From: Aquilaria yunnanensis
Taxonomy: Eukaryota; Streptophyta; Magnoliopsida; Malvales; Thymelaeaceae
DNA: 64,000 bases
Direction of reading: 5' to 3'
Assembly (NCBI GenBank): GCA_039654915.1
Contig: CM077599.1
Coordinates: forward strand, 76,228,001-76,292,000
Position 1 is the stretch's first letter. Each line of letters opens with the position of its first letter. The notes beneath the pieces are model-generated. The model was not told where the DNA came from. It was given only the letters and a program-made list of their open reading frames with translations, and made no database searches. Positions 22,809-35,600 of the stretch are shown here, in pieces. The translations under genes and the position numbers were made by a program.

Positions 22809-23751
22809 TAAGGGTGATTATGGATCATGTTGGACCAGGTTTCTAGTGAAACTAAACAAATCTAAAATAGTCATGGTTCCAGAAAAATTCAACCCAACCC
22901 AAGAACCTTTGGCAGAATAGAACTAGAATTAATTATCCAAGTTTTTTTTGTTCTAGTTCTTGGTTTTTTGGTTCTTAACTAAGTTAACCTAAGACATATT
23001 TAATGTATTCAAAACTTCACAAAACCAACAATTGCAAGCTCCCACTCTCTCCATCTCATCAATCGACTTGCCGCCTGATGCATTTCCACCCTTGTCCTAA
23101 GATTGGTAGTAATCCGTTAGTTCCATTGCTTGTTTGGTTCACAGCTCATTTCACTCTCCCCTACATAGCCATCCTTACCATTCTCCAACAAAGTAGCTCA
23201 TCATGCTACTTTTGAGTGACTTATCACTCCTCATCAACTTTGTAATGTAATGGCTCTGGCTTTGTCTGGATCCCTCACCTAAGCCATTGTTTGAAGAACA
23301 ACCCCATCCTTGTTCAAGTCCAATGCCTCCATTGCCGCCTCCACCTCCTGCGGCCCCAACTTCACCTCATATTAGCCTTAATAATCATCCTCAATAGGTC
23401 CATTAGCTTTGGTTGCATCATGGCTTAAAGCTAAGTTGGTATTGCTTGAGTGGTCATGAGATAGTTAGTATTACGTTGCGTTCAAAAGACATAAAACCCC
23501 TGTATTTTTAATACATAAATATATGGGCAATTCAGTATTATCATAATCTTATAAAAATATTTATATATGTACCTTCAGATTTAGTTTCAACTTTGGTTAA
23601 TTTCATATGAAACCAAAACAACCCAAAATGATGGTTTCCACAACTATGGAATCAGCATGTGATCTGTGATCCATTTTTGCCCATTCTAACTCATCCCAAT
23701 AGCATGGTTCAAACTGAAAGTTTGGGTTTCCCTAGCCCATACTCACCCCTA
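22809..23751. mobile_element. 0.94-kb non-autonomous hAT-like element
   Basis: The left end TAAGGGTGATTATGG is matched by the right end, which reverse-complemented reads TAGGGGTGAGTATGG (12 of 15 bases). Flanking 8-mers TTGTCTAT (22801-22808) and TTGTCCAC (23752-23759) agree at 6 of 8 positions, as expected for an old 8-bp duplication. No transposase is encoded. Confidence 0.65.
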
Positions 23752-23759
23752 TTGTCCAC

Positions 23760-24194
23760 TCCCAACAATTGTGCCATTTCTATCAAATATTGAAAAGAAT
23801 GAGGAGGTGATTGCTCATGAGAGTGAAATAAACTTTTGTTTTTTTTCCTCTTCTTGTAACGGAAAGTACTCAGGGAATGTTCTATTGCCTAAAATGGATA
23901 GGGCGGTTTGGGCTAATTTAAAAGAATAGATGGTTTATTTGAACAAAGAAAAACAATGTTGACAAGGATGATTTGAGGCATAGATATGAGTAACTTGTTT
24001 GTGATTTTTCACATTAGTTAATTAATAATCCCTTTGTTTCAAGTTCTGTGCATAATTTTTTAACAATTAATCTATAATTTTTTATTTTTAATATTTTAAT
24101 ATATAAATAAAAAATGATATATATAAATGATAAATTAAGATATATAATTTTTAAATTAATATATTTTTATTTTTTTAATAAATAATAATATAAA
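23760..24194. other. AT-rich intergenic DNA
   Basis: No gene seen. 24040-24194 is almost purely A and T. Confidence 0.5.
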
Positions 24195-24203
24195 TAAATT
24201 CTA

Positions 24204-25327
24204 GGCTGAAATGCGCATATGGTCCCTTAACTTTACCAACTCTAACGAGTTAATCTTTTATCTTTGACTCAATACGAGTTAGTCCTTCAACTTTGAAAAA
24301 GTTAGCAAGTTAGTCCAAAATGGATGGCAGGCTAAACGGTGTTAAAATTTTTGCTGATGTGGCATGGGCCATCTCCGTTTACTTTCTTCTCCCCCTCCCG
24401 ACATTGTCTCTCTTCCCCTCGCCAGTTGCCACCACGTGCTGATGCGGCATGGGCCATCTCCGTTGCATCCACCGCATCTCCATCGAATTTGGCCGATCTC
24501 CATCATATCCTATTCCTTGTCAAATATAGTTCCTTGTTAAGTTTGGCTCCTCGATGAATCGAAGCTGCTTTGCATTTTGAAGCCCGGATCAAAGCTACTG
24601 ATGGGTTTCGGCAAGAAAACATTGATTTGGCTGGTTTTCTGGGCTGAAAATCGTGGGACGAAGGGTCTCCAGACTTCATCCTTGCCTCAGCCTCCAAGCT
24701 TCCAGCCATCGATCATGTTGCCACTGTCAGCAACGCAAACCAAAAGGGAGCTCGAGTGCCAGCGTCGACGATTCAACCAATCACCCACCTCAATCCGCGT
24801 CTCTTCACATCCTCGGCCACCATACGCCTCTTCCGATGGTCTCTATGCCGCTGTCCCAGCAAAGTCACCTTGCCTCCACCATCGTTGCGCCGCCGATGGA
24901 GAGAATCGAGCCGAAACCCGATTGCAACCCGTTTCCTGACCCAGATTTAATAGATTGTTTGTGCTTGATTTTTGTGCTTGATGTGCAATAGATGATGGGA
25001 TTGGCATTGTTGGAAGTGATTTCGGAGGGCTTAAAGGTGACCAGGACCACAAATAGAGGTCATCTACTCATGCTTAATAAGCCACCATCGCTTGTAGGGC
25101 TAGCTGTTGAGCAGGCAGCATGGAGGCTTTTGAACAGATTGTTAAGTCACAACGTTTCCGACCTGGACGCTTTCCGTCAGAAATGGACTAAATCGTTTAG
25201 TTTAGCGAACTTTAGGGACTGACATGCTTAATATACAAAGTTAGAGGACTAACTCGCACTGAGTCAAATATAAAGGACTAACTCGCTCGAGTTTGTCAAA
25301 TTGGAGGACCATATGTGCATTTTGGCC
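24204..25327. mobile_element. 1.1-kb non-autonomous MULE with perfect 9-bp TSD
   Basis: TAAATTCTA flanks the unit on both sides (24195-24203 and 25328-25336). The ends form a long inverted repeat: GGCTGAAATGCGCATATGG at left and, reverse-complemented, GGCCAAAATGCACATATGG at right. Similarity continues for about 80 bases (GAGTTAGTCC words, a TTTGACTCA block). A 9-bp duplication plus long inverted repeats is the Mutator signature. The interior (24330-25200) is notably GC-richer than the surroundings, with short open frames on both strands but no recognised protein. The word GGCATGGGCCATCTCCGTT occurs twice (24361 and 24446). Confidence 0.85.
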
Positions 25328-25336
25328 TAAATTCTA

Positions 25337-26457
25337 AGTCAAATTAGTTGAAAAAGTAAAGAAAGTTTGATGGAGGACTACTAATTTAGTTCGTCTTTTA
25401 TCTTCTTCTCTGCCGCCGTGGTTGGTCTGTTGGTTGAAACTTGAAAGCAGGCGTCTTTTTCCTACGCTGCAGTCCCGTCTCCGGACGCCCCCGGGAAAGA
25501 GACGACCTTTCAGCAGCTCCCAGTTCCACAAGAAAACAACAGAAGGCTAGTAAAACGAGCAATCTAAACAAGATTCTCCAAGCTTCTCTTAAATCTGACC
25601 AAAGCTTCATCATTGTCAATTTATCGTCCAATTAGAGTTAAAATTTCACACTTTTTTATCTTTTTTTTTTTTTTGTGTCTACAACTTACTTTCTTATACC
25701 TGTTCGTACAATTCCTGCATTATACTGGTGTTTCTTTGAGTGGCAATCTGACATTTCTCCTTTGAAGAAATCGACCAACCCCTTTTAGTTTTCATCCCGT
25801 TTTTAACTTGGTAGTCCTCAGATGGGTGAAAGGTGAAAACCCTCTCTATAAATTGTTATCTGTTTGTTACTTTCCGGTTTGTTTGCCCTTGTAGCTCTGC
25901 TTTAATTCAATGATATGTGGTTCTTTATTTCATTCCTTCTGGAAATCACTCAATGCCTTTTCTTTTTCTTTTATATTTGACTCGATTGTTTTGTACGTCC
26001 TTGGTAATTATACTTTAACAAAAAAAGGTAGACAATTGCTGAACATACAACTGTTTCTGGGGCTATGATACCACATTAAAAATTAATGCATCCAAACTAA
26101 GACCAATAGGTGATCAGTGGGGAGTGGAGACATCAAGATCTTCACATTTCCCTTTTGTTTGCTTGTAGACTACAATTACTTTCCTCCCTGACTGTATTTT
26201 GGAAGAATTTTTTCGTTTGGTTGCCATTTGACTCTCTGAAACTTTATGTTATAGCGGCATAATTATTTTCCATACAAGAACTAGTTGTTTTGTTCTATTG
26301 TTTTTTTCATTAGTTTGGAACCTAGCCTGTGCTTCTCATCGTTCACTGAACTTTATTCTACAACTTCAGTCAGATATTTTGGTAACTGGGAGAGCAAGAA
26401 GTTCTGAGTTTTCCAGATTTTGAAAGTATCAACAAGGCATACTCTTGGCAAGAGGTC
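25337..26457 (+). promoter_or_regulatory. Upstream and 5' UTR region of the rolling-stone-like gene
   Basis: This lies between the MULE and the start codon at 26458. The GC-rich block at 25410-25530 may be a 5' untranslated exon, and CTCTATAAATTG at 25843 resembles a TATA box. No upstream coding exon joins the first ATG. Transcript data would be needed to place the start site. Confidence 0.35.
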
Positions 26458-29400
26458 ATGACTGATAAAACAAACACTCTAAGCTACTGGTTGAACTGGA
26501 GATTCTTCCTATGTGCCTTGTTTGTCTTAATTACAGCGGCACTCTCAGTGATTGTAATATGGAAATATGAACGCCAGAGAAAATCAAAACGTCCAGAAGG
26601 AGAATCTTTTCAAGAACCAGCTGGGCATTTGCATGAGGATGAGGCTTGGAGAACATGTTTGACAAAGATCCACCCTGCCTTGCTGCTTGCTTTCAGAGCA
26701 TTTGCCTTTGTTGTGCTTTCCGGATTACTGTTGACCAATGTCATTGTTGATGGTGGAGGCATCTTTTTGTTTTATACCCAGTAAGTAGCATCCTATGCAA
26801 TCTTTATATTGGATGCTTATGCATTCAGATCTATTCACTATGTAGTTAGTTGAATTCATCAGAATTCACCAAAGGAATTCACATTCTAAATACAATGTTC
26901 AACTGTGTATGCTTGTTTTTTTTTCTTATTGATCAATATATAGCGCTGCTCTTGTTGAAAATTTCTAATTGACTCATATATAAATAGCATAAACGACATA
27001 TGTTATTTTCATTCTGGGAACAACTATTCTAATAGAGGTAATTGTGTACTCCAGTAAGACATCTTGAACTTGTTTATTGGCAGAAGAGGTGTAATGTAGT
27101 TGCTAGCTCACCATCTACCTACAAACTCTGATATTGTTTCATTTTTTTACAACTACAAAACCAATCTATAGACTTTCCCAATATGTTGAGTTTAAGGCCT
27201 AGGGTTGGTTGATCACAATTCTAAGATTAATGAATTGAAACAACTAGAGAATTTCATCTTAGTAGATCACAATCTTAGCATAGTGGCAAAGCCATCAATG
27301 TCGGAATAAAAAAAAAATCAAAATGTATAGTAATGTAAATGATGTAAAGCCATTAAGCATGCCAAGGCATCTAATATTTTTGTGTAAAAGTAGATTTCAA
27401 AAATTAGTTCCTGCAACTACTTATTTTGATGGGTTCAGTTTGAGATAGAGGTATAACAAAGTTAAAAACAGGAAATGATGGAGATTCGATTTGTTTTACA
27501 AGATCTTTTACTGTACGATTATTTTTTAGTATTTTGCTTGTGCTCATTTGTTTTGGTTCTGACTAGGTGGACATTCACTCTGGTTACAATCTATTTTGGG
27601 GTAAGTTTCATACAACATGCATCTCCAAGTTTATATTGTTGGGAAGGACTAGCCCAGGAAGATCAACCAAGTCAGCTGTCAGCTATGAACATATGACTTG
27701 GGATTCACAATCAACCTAAGAGCTTAGGCTGATAGGATAAGAGTCCACCAACATACATGGATGTTTTGCTTTGGATATTTTTCACTCATGCAGGACAAAC
27801 TGACAAAGTTCCTGGTGCATAGCATCAATAATGTGTATTTAAGCATGGCTGTCTTATTTGTGTATAAAATATTCTTGATCCTTGCAACTGAAATTGCAGT
27901 TTGGATCTTGCATCTCTATTTATGGGTGTTTTAAAATTCGGAATAAATCTGCTGGGGATGGGGTTGATCAAACGAATTTAGATGCAGAGCAAGGAACATG
28001 CGCTACTCCAATGCTGGGAGAAGCCACAGATATGTCAAGCAGTTTGTCCAAAGGCTCAGATTCACTTGAAAAGCCTTATGACCACCAAAATGCTGTTGCA
28101 TGGACTCGTGCCTTCCAAATAATTTATCAGGTAATTTTCAACCAAATCAAGTTATGAAGTCATTAGTTCGAATTCAAGTATTTAGTTATCTGACTTTTAT
28201 ATAAACCTTTGGTTTTCTTTTTTCATTTCTAATTTTTTTTTTTTTTTTTCTAGAGCAAATTGCACAAAAAACCCTTCAACATTTGGAGGAAAGACAGATG
28301 TTTTGAAACCTACATTTACCATCCTAAAATGTTTTCTATCCTATGTTGTGCCAATAAGTAACCTTTTCTTTAGCATGCCACCCTCAGTCTGCCTTGATCA
28401 GTTTAAGGTGTGTCTATATATCTAGTGCTGAGTAACTACTGTTTTGTATTAAATGGCTTTTCTATATATGGTGATGGATTGATTTAGATAGTGAAAGGTG
28501 TTCTTTGCAGGGGCTAAAATTGGCTAACTGAACACTTTTTGGGGGATAAGGGTAGATTTTGAAACTTTGTTGACAAGCACATTTTCTAATGTTGGGTAAC
28601 TTTACCTCATATTCTGTGTTGAGGGTATAAATTTCTGGGTTGAGGTGCTTAAACTTCCTTTTTCTTGGATCGTGTGTTTGATATAACCACGAAGGATGCT
28701 AGAAGAAATGAGTTTCAGGTTTCCAGAACGCTTAAAAGTTCTTTTAGATGCAAATTTCTGGAACAGAAAATATTTCTGATGAAAGATCATATGATACTTT
28801 GTTTCCATGGAGTCGTCACTTCAGCATCTTGTCATTGGTGCTAGTTCTTTTCCATGTATGTGTGTGTGCTGCATTTTCAGTTTTGGGCTTCCTTTGTTCG
28901 TCCATTTTTCCTTGTTATAGAGGATTCATGGGAGAAATGCTGAGGACAGATAGTTCAGTTCAAAAACTGGAACTAGCAGACTAGCTGCTGATATATAGCT
29001 TAACAAGACAGAGAAACATAGTTTTTATTTGATTTGTTGTATCTGAAAGTTCAGTAGCTCTAATGTTTTCTGGAAATTGTTGGTTGAAAAGTTGTCAATA
29101 AATTGATGCAGTCATACATATTGTTGATCTTTGGCCAACATTATTTTGACATTAGTCAATTATACAGCTGCTGCTGTTCATGGGTTTTAAAGCCCAGTGA
29201 CCTGGATTGTTCCATTCCATGTTTGATCTGCCTAGGAAAATGATTTTACCATCTTGATCTTGGTCTGTAATTGTTCACTAAAAATGTTTTGTTTCTGTTT
29301 TTTTATGTCCACTTCTGAACAGATTTGTGCAGGCGCTGTGATGCTCACTGATGCTGTGTTTTGGCTCATTATTTATCCATTTCTTATGCCAGAAGACTTT

Positions 29401-31349
29401 TCCCTGGATTTTGTAAGTATTACACAAGATAAGTCCCATAGTCCTTTGGTTTTAGTTTAGGTTGACAAAATTAGCTGGAGTAAATGTCTGGAGGCTTATT
29501 AGTTTTCTAAAGAAAATCAACATAACTCCAAAAGGTCTGACCTGATAAACTCTTTAGGCTTATATACTGTGTTCAAAGATAGTTGGAGTAATAATCGGAT
29601 TTAATCAAATTGATATGAAAATTAACATTGCAGTCACTTCCCTGTTTTGACTGGCATTTCATCCTGAAACAAACTATGTTATTGAAGAATTCCTCCCCTA
29701 TGTGTTGGGGTTGAGTACTCCTTCCCCGTCTTCAAACTCCAATTAGTATTTCTCATAGAGAAATCTTTAATCAACCTCATTGCAAAGCATGAAGGTTAAA
29801 AGAATAAGCAAAGCCATCTGAGAGATCTTTTCTGGTGGAAAATGGAGAGACATCCCCTGTCCCTCCACAGCCTACTTTTTCCTGGCTGTATGTGACTCCG
29901 TAGTTGGTTAGAGGCACAGAGCTTGTATGCAGTTACATGCTAGTTTGTAGAGTTGATTTCAAATTACCAGAATACATTAAATATTTGTTAGCCTTCCACT
30001 GGAGGTTCCTTAACTAGGGACTTGTGGTGATAATAAAGTATAAGGTCCTTAAATATGTTTTACACAAGTCCCGTGCCAAAGAATGCCTCCAGATTTAGGA
30101 CACTCAGACATGACAGAGTTGGTGTGCACTTTTTCTGTCTCAATTCTATTAGTAACTTAGAAGTGCTGCAAATTCTGTGGGTTGTAGAATGGTAACTCCA
30201 TACATGAGGTTAGCTTTCAACTGGGTTCTTGGAAAAGAACTCAGGGCCAATTCGTTTCGTCTAAAGTCAACTGACTTTTTTTAACTTTTTCATCTTTTTT
30301 ACGTGAAACCAATTTCATTTGAAAGTCAATGTTATATAGATGCAATAATCAATTTGAAAGTAAATTTTTAGGATGTTGTTAAATTTTTATGAATTTTTCT
30401 TTTTTAAGACTTGAAACTAGAAAAATTCATAAAAATTTAGTAAGATTATAAAAATTATATTTTTAATTGATTATTGTAGCTACATAATATTGGCTTTTAA
30501 TTAAAATTAGTTTCAAGTAAAAAAGATGTAAAAATAAAAAAAATTCATTTTGTAGCCAATTGACTAAAGTTGAAACGAATTGGCCGTCAATGGTTGAACT
30601 GCTTTTTGAATTGAACCTTTATTGCCTTGACGTCATTTTTTCCCATTGCTAACTGCAGCTGATTGTAGCTATGCATTCTGTCAATGCTGTTTTCCTAGTT
30701 GGTGACATGCTCTTGAATTCCCAGGTAATTTTGGTTTTCAAAAGTATTATCAGTAAGTTCTAGGTGTATTTGGATAGATATAAATCAAATACTTTCTCCT
30801 TTCAGCGGTTCCCAGTGTTTCGGATTACATACTTCATTTTATGGACCAACCTCTTTGTGATTTTCCAGTGGATCCTACACACTTGCGTCGACATTTGGTA
30901 AAGCTTCATTTTCTTTGATTGAATATTTCTTTGGGTCAGATTGTGTTCTCTTCTTCTCATTGTTAGAACTCGAATCCTTGTAGGTGGCCCTATGCATTCA
31001 TGGATTTGTCATCCGCTTATTCTCCTCTGTGGTAGGTGTTTCATTTCTTTTCTAGATTGGTCATATGGTCATAGTTCCTCCACATTTACCCAGCAATAGA
31101 AGTACAGGAACTTTATTTGAGAAGATTTGTGGCAAACATGGTTCGCCGTATTCTGCTATGTTTCTTCTCGGATTTAGTCTCGGGCACTAGCTGCTGTTTA
31201 CTTGATTCGCACACTATCATTGACGTTGCAGGTATCTTGGCATAGGAATCATGCACATACCATGCTATGGAATTTTCGCTTTGGTAATTAACCTGAAGCA
31301 TTTCTGGTTGTCGAGATCGTTCCCCGAGTCTTATGAAAGACTCAGATAA
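26458..31349 (+). CDS. Rolling-stone/At1g10660-like multi-pass membrane protein
   Basis: Eight coding exons join in frame: 26458-26780, 27567-27600, 27900-28130, 29323-29412, 30659-30724, 30806-30897, 30984-31031, 31232-31349, giving 333 aa. All junctions are GT-AG. The product has about seven hydrophobic spans: near residues 17-37 (FFLCALFVLITAALSVIVIW), 78-105, 108-132, 198-217 (AGAVMLTDAVFWLIIYPF), 228-247, 253-279 and 300-318. A polar loop at about 137-190 includes a Ser-rich stretch. Hallmarks of the plant family are FYTQWTFTLVTIYFG, the CAGAV.LTD block, FQWI.H, WWPYAFMD and HIPCYGIFAL. The family has no settled molecular function; the name comes from Drosophila rolling stone, needed for myoblast fusion. 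The fold-back MITE at 30244 and over 1 kb of sequence enlarge intron 4. Confidence 0.88.
30244..30586. mobile_element. 343-bp fold-back MITE in intron 4 of the rolling-stone-like gene
   Basis: Left end GGGCCAATTCGTTTC mirrors right end GAAACGAATTGGCCG, and the two arms pair almost throughout (for example AAATTTTTATGAATTTTTCT against its complement near 30420-30442). TCA stands on both sides (30241-30243 and 30587-30589), which could be a 3-bp target duplication. No coding capacity. Confidence 0.8.
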
Positions 31350-31617
31350 AGAGTGGCTTCCCCAGAAAGCGGAAGTTTCAGTTCAGGAATGTATATACAT
31401 TGCGGTATATATGATGAAATGTGGCTTTTCCCTTCATAGGGTGGCATCTATATGATCCCCAACTCTGTAAACTGGTCCATGCTGGTCCAAGTATGATGAA
31501 ATAACTATATGGAGTATTTTTGGGGCAAATTGCACAAACCTATATTCTGGTTTTTTACTGCAAAATAAATAAATTGTAGAAGTAAATCAAATCAAAGTGT
31601 AGAAGGACCTACATAAT
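31350..31617. other. 3' UTR of the rolling-stone-like gene and spacer
   Basis: Sequence after the stop codon runs into the CHX pseudogene. The word GCAAATTGCACAAA (31525) also occurs at 28256. No gene seen. Confidence 0.4.
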
Positions 31618-31902
31618 TTGAGAGTTGCTTTATGGGCAGTCATAAGTATTTTCATCTCGTATCTGTTATATAATACAGGTGGGTGCAATGGAAGGCCAAA
31701 CATTTCTCAAAAGCTAGTTATGGAGACATTGCCCTTTGGGTACATGTTTTTCCTTTTTCTAAATGGCGTAAAGATTAATCCACGTATCATCCACGAGAGT
31801 GGTACAGGTGCATTGGTGTTTTCTCCCTCCTAGTCACCATATTCCCATTTCATTTGATTTGGGACGGGACGTAACAAGTAGAGGAAACATTTTCACAATC
31901 AG

Positions 31903-32240
31903 AGTGTTTTAAAATCCGGACCATTCCTCAAACCGTCGAGAATTTCAGGCTGGAGCTCAGTCGGTTGAAATGTCGGTTCAGACAAACTTTTACATTTGGA
32001 TTCAAAGGATTAGGAGTGCCTTTATTGTTAAAAATACAATATTATGGTCTCAAAGGAAAAGATACATATAATATAAGGACTAAATTGATATTTTACTTGA
32101 TATAAAAGTTTATCACTTTCTGCACGACCTTTGGCTTTGACCAACCGTAAAATGGGCCGATAATTGGGCCAATAGTGTTACTAGCTAGTACGGGCTCAAA
32201 CCAGCTGTACCGTCTGGTCCGGTCTGGCTTTAATAACACT
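31903..32240. mobile_element. 338-bp hAT-like MITE inside the CHX pseudogene
   Basis: Left end AGTGTTTTAAAATCCGGACC faces a right end that reverse-complemented reads AGTGTTATTAAAGCCAGACC. Flanking 8-mers ACAATCAG (31895-31902) and ACAACCAG (32241-32248) match at 7 of 8 positions. Comparison with the intact CHX gene shows that exactly this segment is extra. Confidence 0.85.
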
Positions 32241-32577
32241 ACAACCAGAACCTTCTTGATGACCATTATCTATTTCATGACTTCATTTTCCGTCATTTGT
32301 TTCCTCTTGGGGGAGTTCAAACTTCTTAACTCGGAGCTCAACTATTTAGCCCTCTCATCTACCATTGTTAGCAACCCATTATCCCTCTATGTCATGGTGA
32401 CAACAACTTGCTCAGATTCAGAATACTACACAAATTAACATGCTACTACGGAGATCATAAAGAACGCTAGGCTTAACATATATAGCGTTTGTTTTAGGTG
32501 CGTTTGTGGTGCTTCATTACAGGTTAAAGTTGTTATTAAAGAGTATCAACCAAGAAGGAGCTCATGTTAAAGATGAG

Positions 32578-33710
32578 TGTAGGCATCAAAATTTAATTGG
32601 GTTAAATATATATTAAATTCAATTTAAATTGTCTAAGCCCATTTTTAAATTGATGTCTAAAATTTAAAAGTTCATCCAATTTTGGAAACTACAAGTTTAA
32701 GAAACCCAATTTTTGGGAGCCCAAAAGCACACAACTAAAAACCTTGAATGAAGACTCATTATGCCATTTTAGTCAAAGTCCACTTTTGACAAATTGGCTC
32801 TTAAAATCCAAAATAATTAAAACCTATGATTTAGCTCAAATATTCTAGAACACTCTAGAATGTTCCATTAATTATCATTTTAAATTAAATAAATTGGATA
32901 ATTAGTGAGAGATAATTATCATATTTATTTTCTCTTAAGATAAATACAAGAGATAAATACATGATAATTATCACATGTGGTTTTCTTGAACCAAATCATA
33001 TTCTTTCTACACCTATAAATAGGCCCCTAAGGTCAAGGGAGACAGGAGGAGAAAAAGAAGAAAAAAAAAAGGGAGAAGCAAAAATTTAGAGAGGCAGAAA
33101 AATCTCTCTACAAGAAGTTTTCTCCAGCTCTTTAAACCGATCAAACACAAATGCTTAGCGACAAGAGAAATTAACTCCAAAGAAGATCAAATCCTAGTTT
33201 CGAGGCCAGATTTGAATAAGGCGGTAAGGAACACAAAAAATGCGGGACGATGCTTCATCGAATTTAAGGTCAGATTCGGATGAGGCGGCGAGGAACGCGA
33301 AGGACACGGGACAGTGCTGCATCAAGTTTAAGTCCAAATCCAGCGGAAGCGATGAGGAACATGAATAATTCATTTCTATGCTACGTCAAGTTAAACTCTA
33401 AGAAAAGTGGGAAGAAAGCGGCGGACATTGCTTGAAGCCCCCAAATCCAAGGAGTACAACAGAAATCTCAAACCGAAAGAAGCGGCAAGGACTTCGATTC
33501 ATGTTCGTGCAAGACAAAATCCAGAGTCCGTGTTTGTAAAGAAGTCGTTCGTGTCTCCACCAAAAGCTCGAAGCGTTAATTAGAAGATTGTGCACGTGAA
33601 GCATGTTAGAGAGTCGATCCCTTAAAATCTTTATTATAAATTTCAATATTGTAAGTTGTGCTACAATTAATTTCAGGGTGTAATTTTTACACGCGAAATT
33701 TGTATGTACA
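32578..33710 (+). repeat. 5' LTR of the Tat/Ogre-type element
   Basis: 1133 bp, TGTAGGCATC to TTTGTATGTACA. It contains CACCTATAAATAGGCCCC (about 33010), a TATA-type core promoter, so transcription would begin shortly after, near the GA-rich stretch at 33040. Confidence 0.95.
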
Positions 33711-35600
33711 AATTTCTGGGGACTCTACTAGGGACATTCTCTACTTCTCATCTCTCGCATCGAGGAAGCTTTGAAGAAACTCAAGTAAAGATCATGGAAG
33801 CCAAAAGTGCTGCTGTCGACACCGAGAAATCTGCGGCAAAGGAAAAGGAAGTCGCATTGGTCACTCGTGCAAAAGCTAGTACTGAAGGATCACAATTAAT
33901 GTCCCCGCTAAAGCAATTTTCTCGCAAAATCAAGAAAGAAGAAGTTGTTGTAAAGAAGTAAGAAGTTCAATCAACAAAAGGGAGATCCAATCCTTTAAGC
34001 CACTCCAACCACTCAAGTAGGAACAAAGAAGTAGGAGTTTCCGCCGAAACGATAAGAGCTCGTTCATCTGCCGAGACATCAATGAAGAAGGCCACCACAA
34101 GTGAAGAATCTAAAACTAGATTTGTGACTTTCCAAAAAAAAAGGTGGGCATATTATTCTTCATCCTCAGAGTAGAAGTTGCCGCCCTTGGTAGCAAATTT
34201 TGGAAATCCTGAGGATCGTCTTGAGCAAATGGCATTTTTCATTGAAAGGTTGACAACCAAACTTGAAGAGAAAAATGCCCAGATTGCGTTGTTGATGAGT
34301 AAATTAAAAGCTCAACTTTTTCCCGGGGAAGCAACTACAAGTGACACTTAACAAGCTGTTGATCCTATTGCTAAAAAGCTTGAGAACATGGAAAAACAGT
34401 TAAAGCAAAGTCAATATGATCGTACGGTCCTGCAAAGTGCTCTAAATGACACAGCTTAAAGGTCTGTGGCCTCATTGTCTGTGCAGCAACTACAACACAT
34501 GATTATGGATACCATTCGAGCTCAATTTGGAGTGACTCCACAATCATCCCTAGTGTATACAAAGCTGTACTTAAGGAGGATCAATGAGCTAAGGATGCCA
34601 TTAGGCTATCAACCACCAAAATTCCAACAATTTAATGGCAAGGGCAAATCCGAAGCAACATGTGGCTCACTTTATTGAAACCTGCAACAATGTCGGGACA
34701 TATGGTGATCTTATGGTGAAGCAATTTATGCGATCATTGAAAGGGGCCGCCTTTGACTGGTACATGGATATTCCTGCTAGATCCATTAATGGATGAGACC
34801 AATTTGAAAGAGGGTTTTTGTCATTCTTTTATAGCACGAGAAGGACGGTCAGCCTTCTAGAATTGGCAGCAATCAAACAAAGGAAGGACGAGCCAGTGAC
34901 AGAATACATAGAGTGGTGGAGAGCCAACGTCCTTAACTATAAGGAGTGGATAAGTGAAGCATCGTTTATCGATATGTGTGCGCAAGGGATGCACTGGGGA
35001 ATACTCTATAGCTTAAAGGGAAACATGCCACACTCGTTCAAAGAACTCGCAACAAGGGCTCACGACTTAGAGATCCAAATTGCAAGGCATGAGAGCTATA
35101 TTCCAAACAGTTTTTCTAAAAAAAGAGATGACAAGAAAGACAAGGACGAAAAGGTTGTGAAGGCAAAGGAAATCATGGCTGTAACTATTACTTAAGCGAA
35201 GATCTCCAAATGGAGCTCAAGTCTTAATACTAAATTTGTGAAGGTCTAATCAGATGTAAAGAAAAGATTGACACTCAAGGAACTTGAAGCAAAACAATAC
35301 CCATTTGCAGATTCGGATGTGTTGGCAATCTTGGACCAATTGCTAAAAATGAACTTGATAGAACTGTCAAATCCAAAGAGACCGGAGGAGGTTGGAAGAG
35401 TGGATGACCCCAAGGATTACTGATTCCACTGTATCGTTGGCCATCTCATTGAGAAATGCTTTATGTTGAAGGATCTCATAGTCTGCATGGAAAAGGAAGG
35501 ACATATCAAATTCGATGATTTAGAGGAAACATTGGTTGCCAATGTTGCTGAGATCTCTACTCGACTTCGCAGAGAGGGAAAATACACTTAAAGTACTCAC
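33711..35600 (+). pseudogene. gag region of the Tat/Ogre-type element
   Basis: Broken frames encode a Lys/Glu-rich N-terminal part (33704-34450), then a gag core: LGYQPPKFQQFNGKG, HFIETCNNVGTYGDLMVKQF, SLKGAAFDWY, and a later block RRTVSLLELAAIKQRKDEPV followed by TEYIEWWR. This is the Retrotrans_gag fold, which forms the particle shell. Stops occur at about 33960, 34170, 34350, 34457 and 34795. Confidence 0.8.

Noticed and set aside
24339..25052. Overlapping open frames on both strands in the GC-rich interior of the MULE
   Set aside because: Several frames are open at once because of composition. None shows a recognisable motif, so no protein is claimed.
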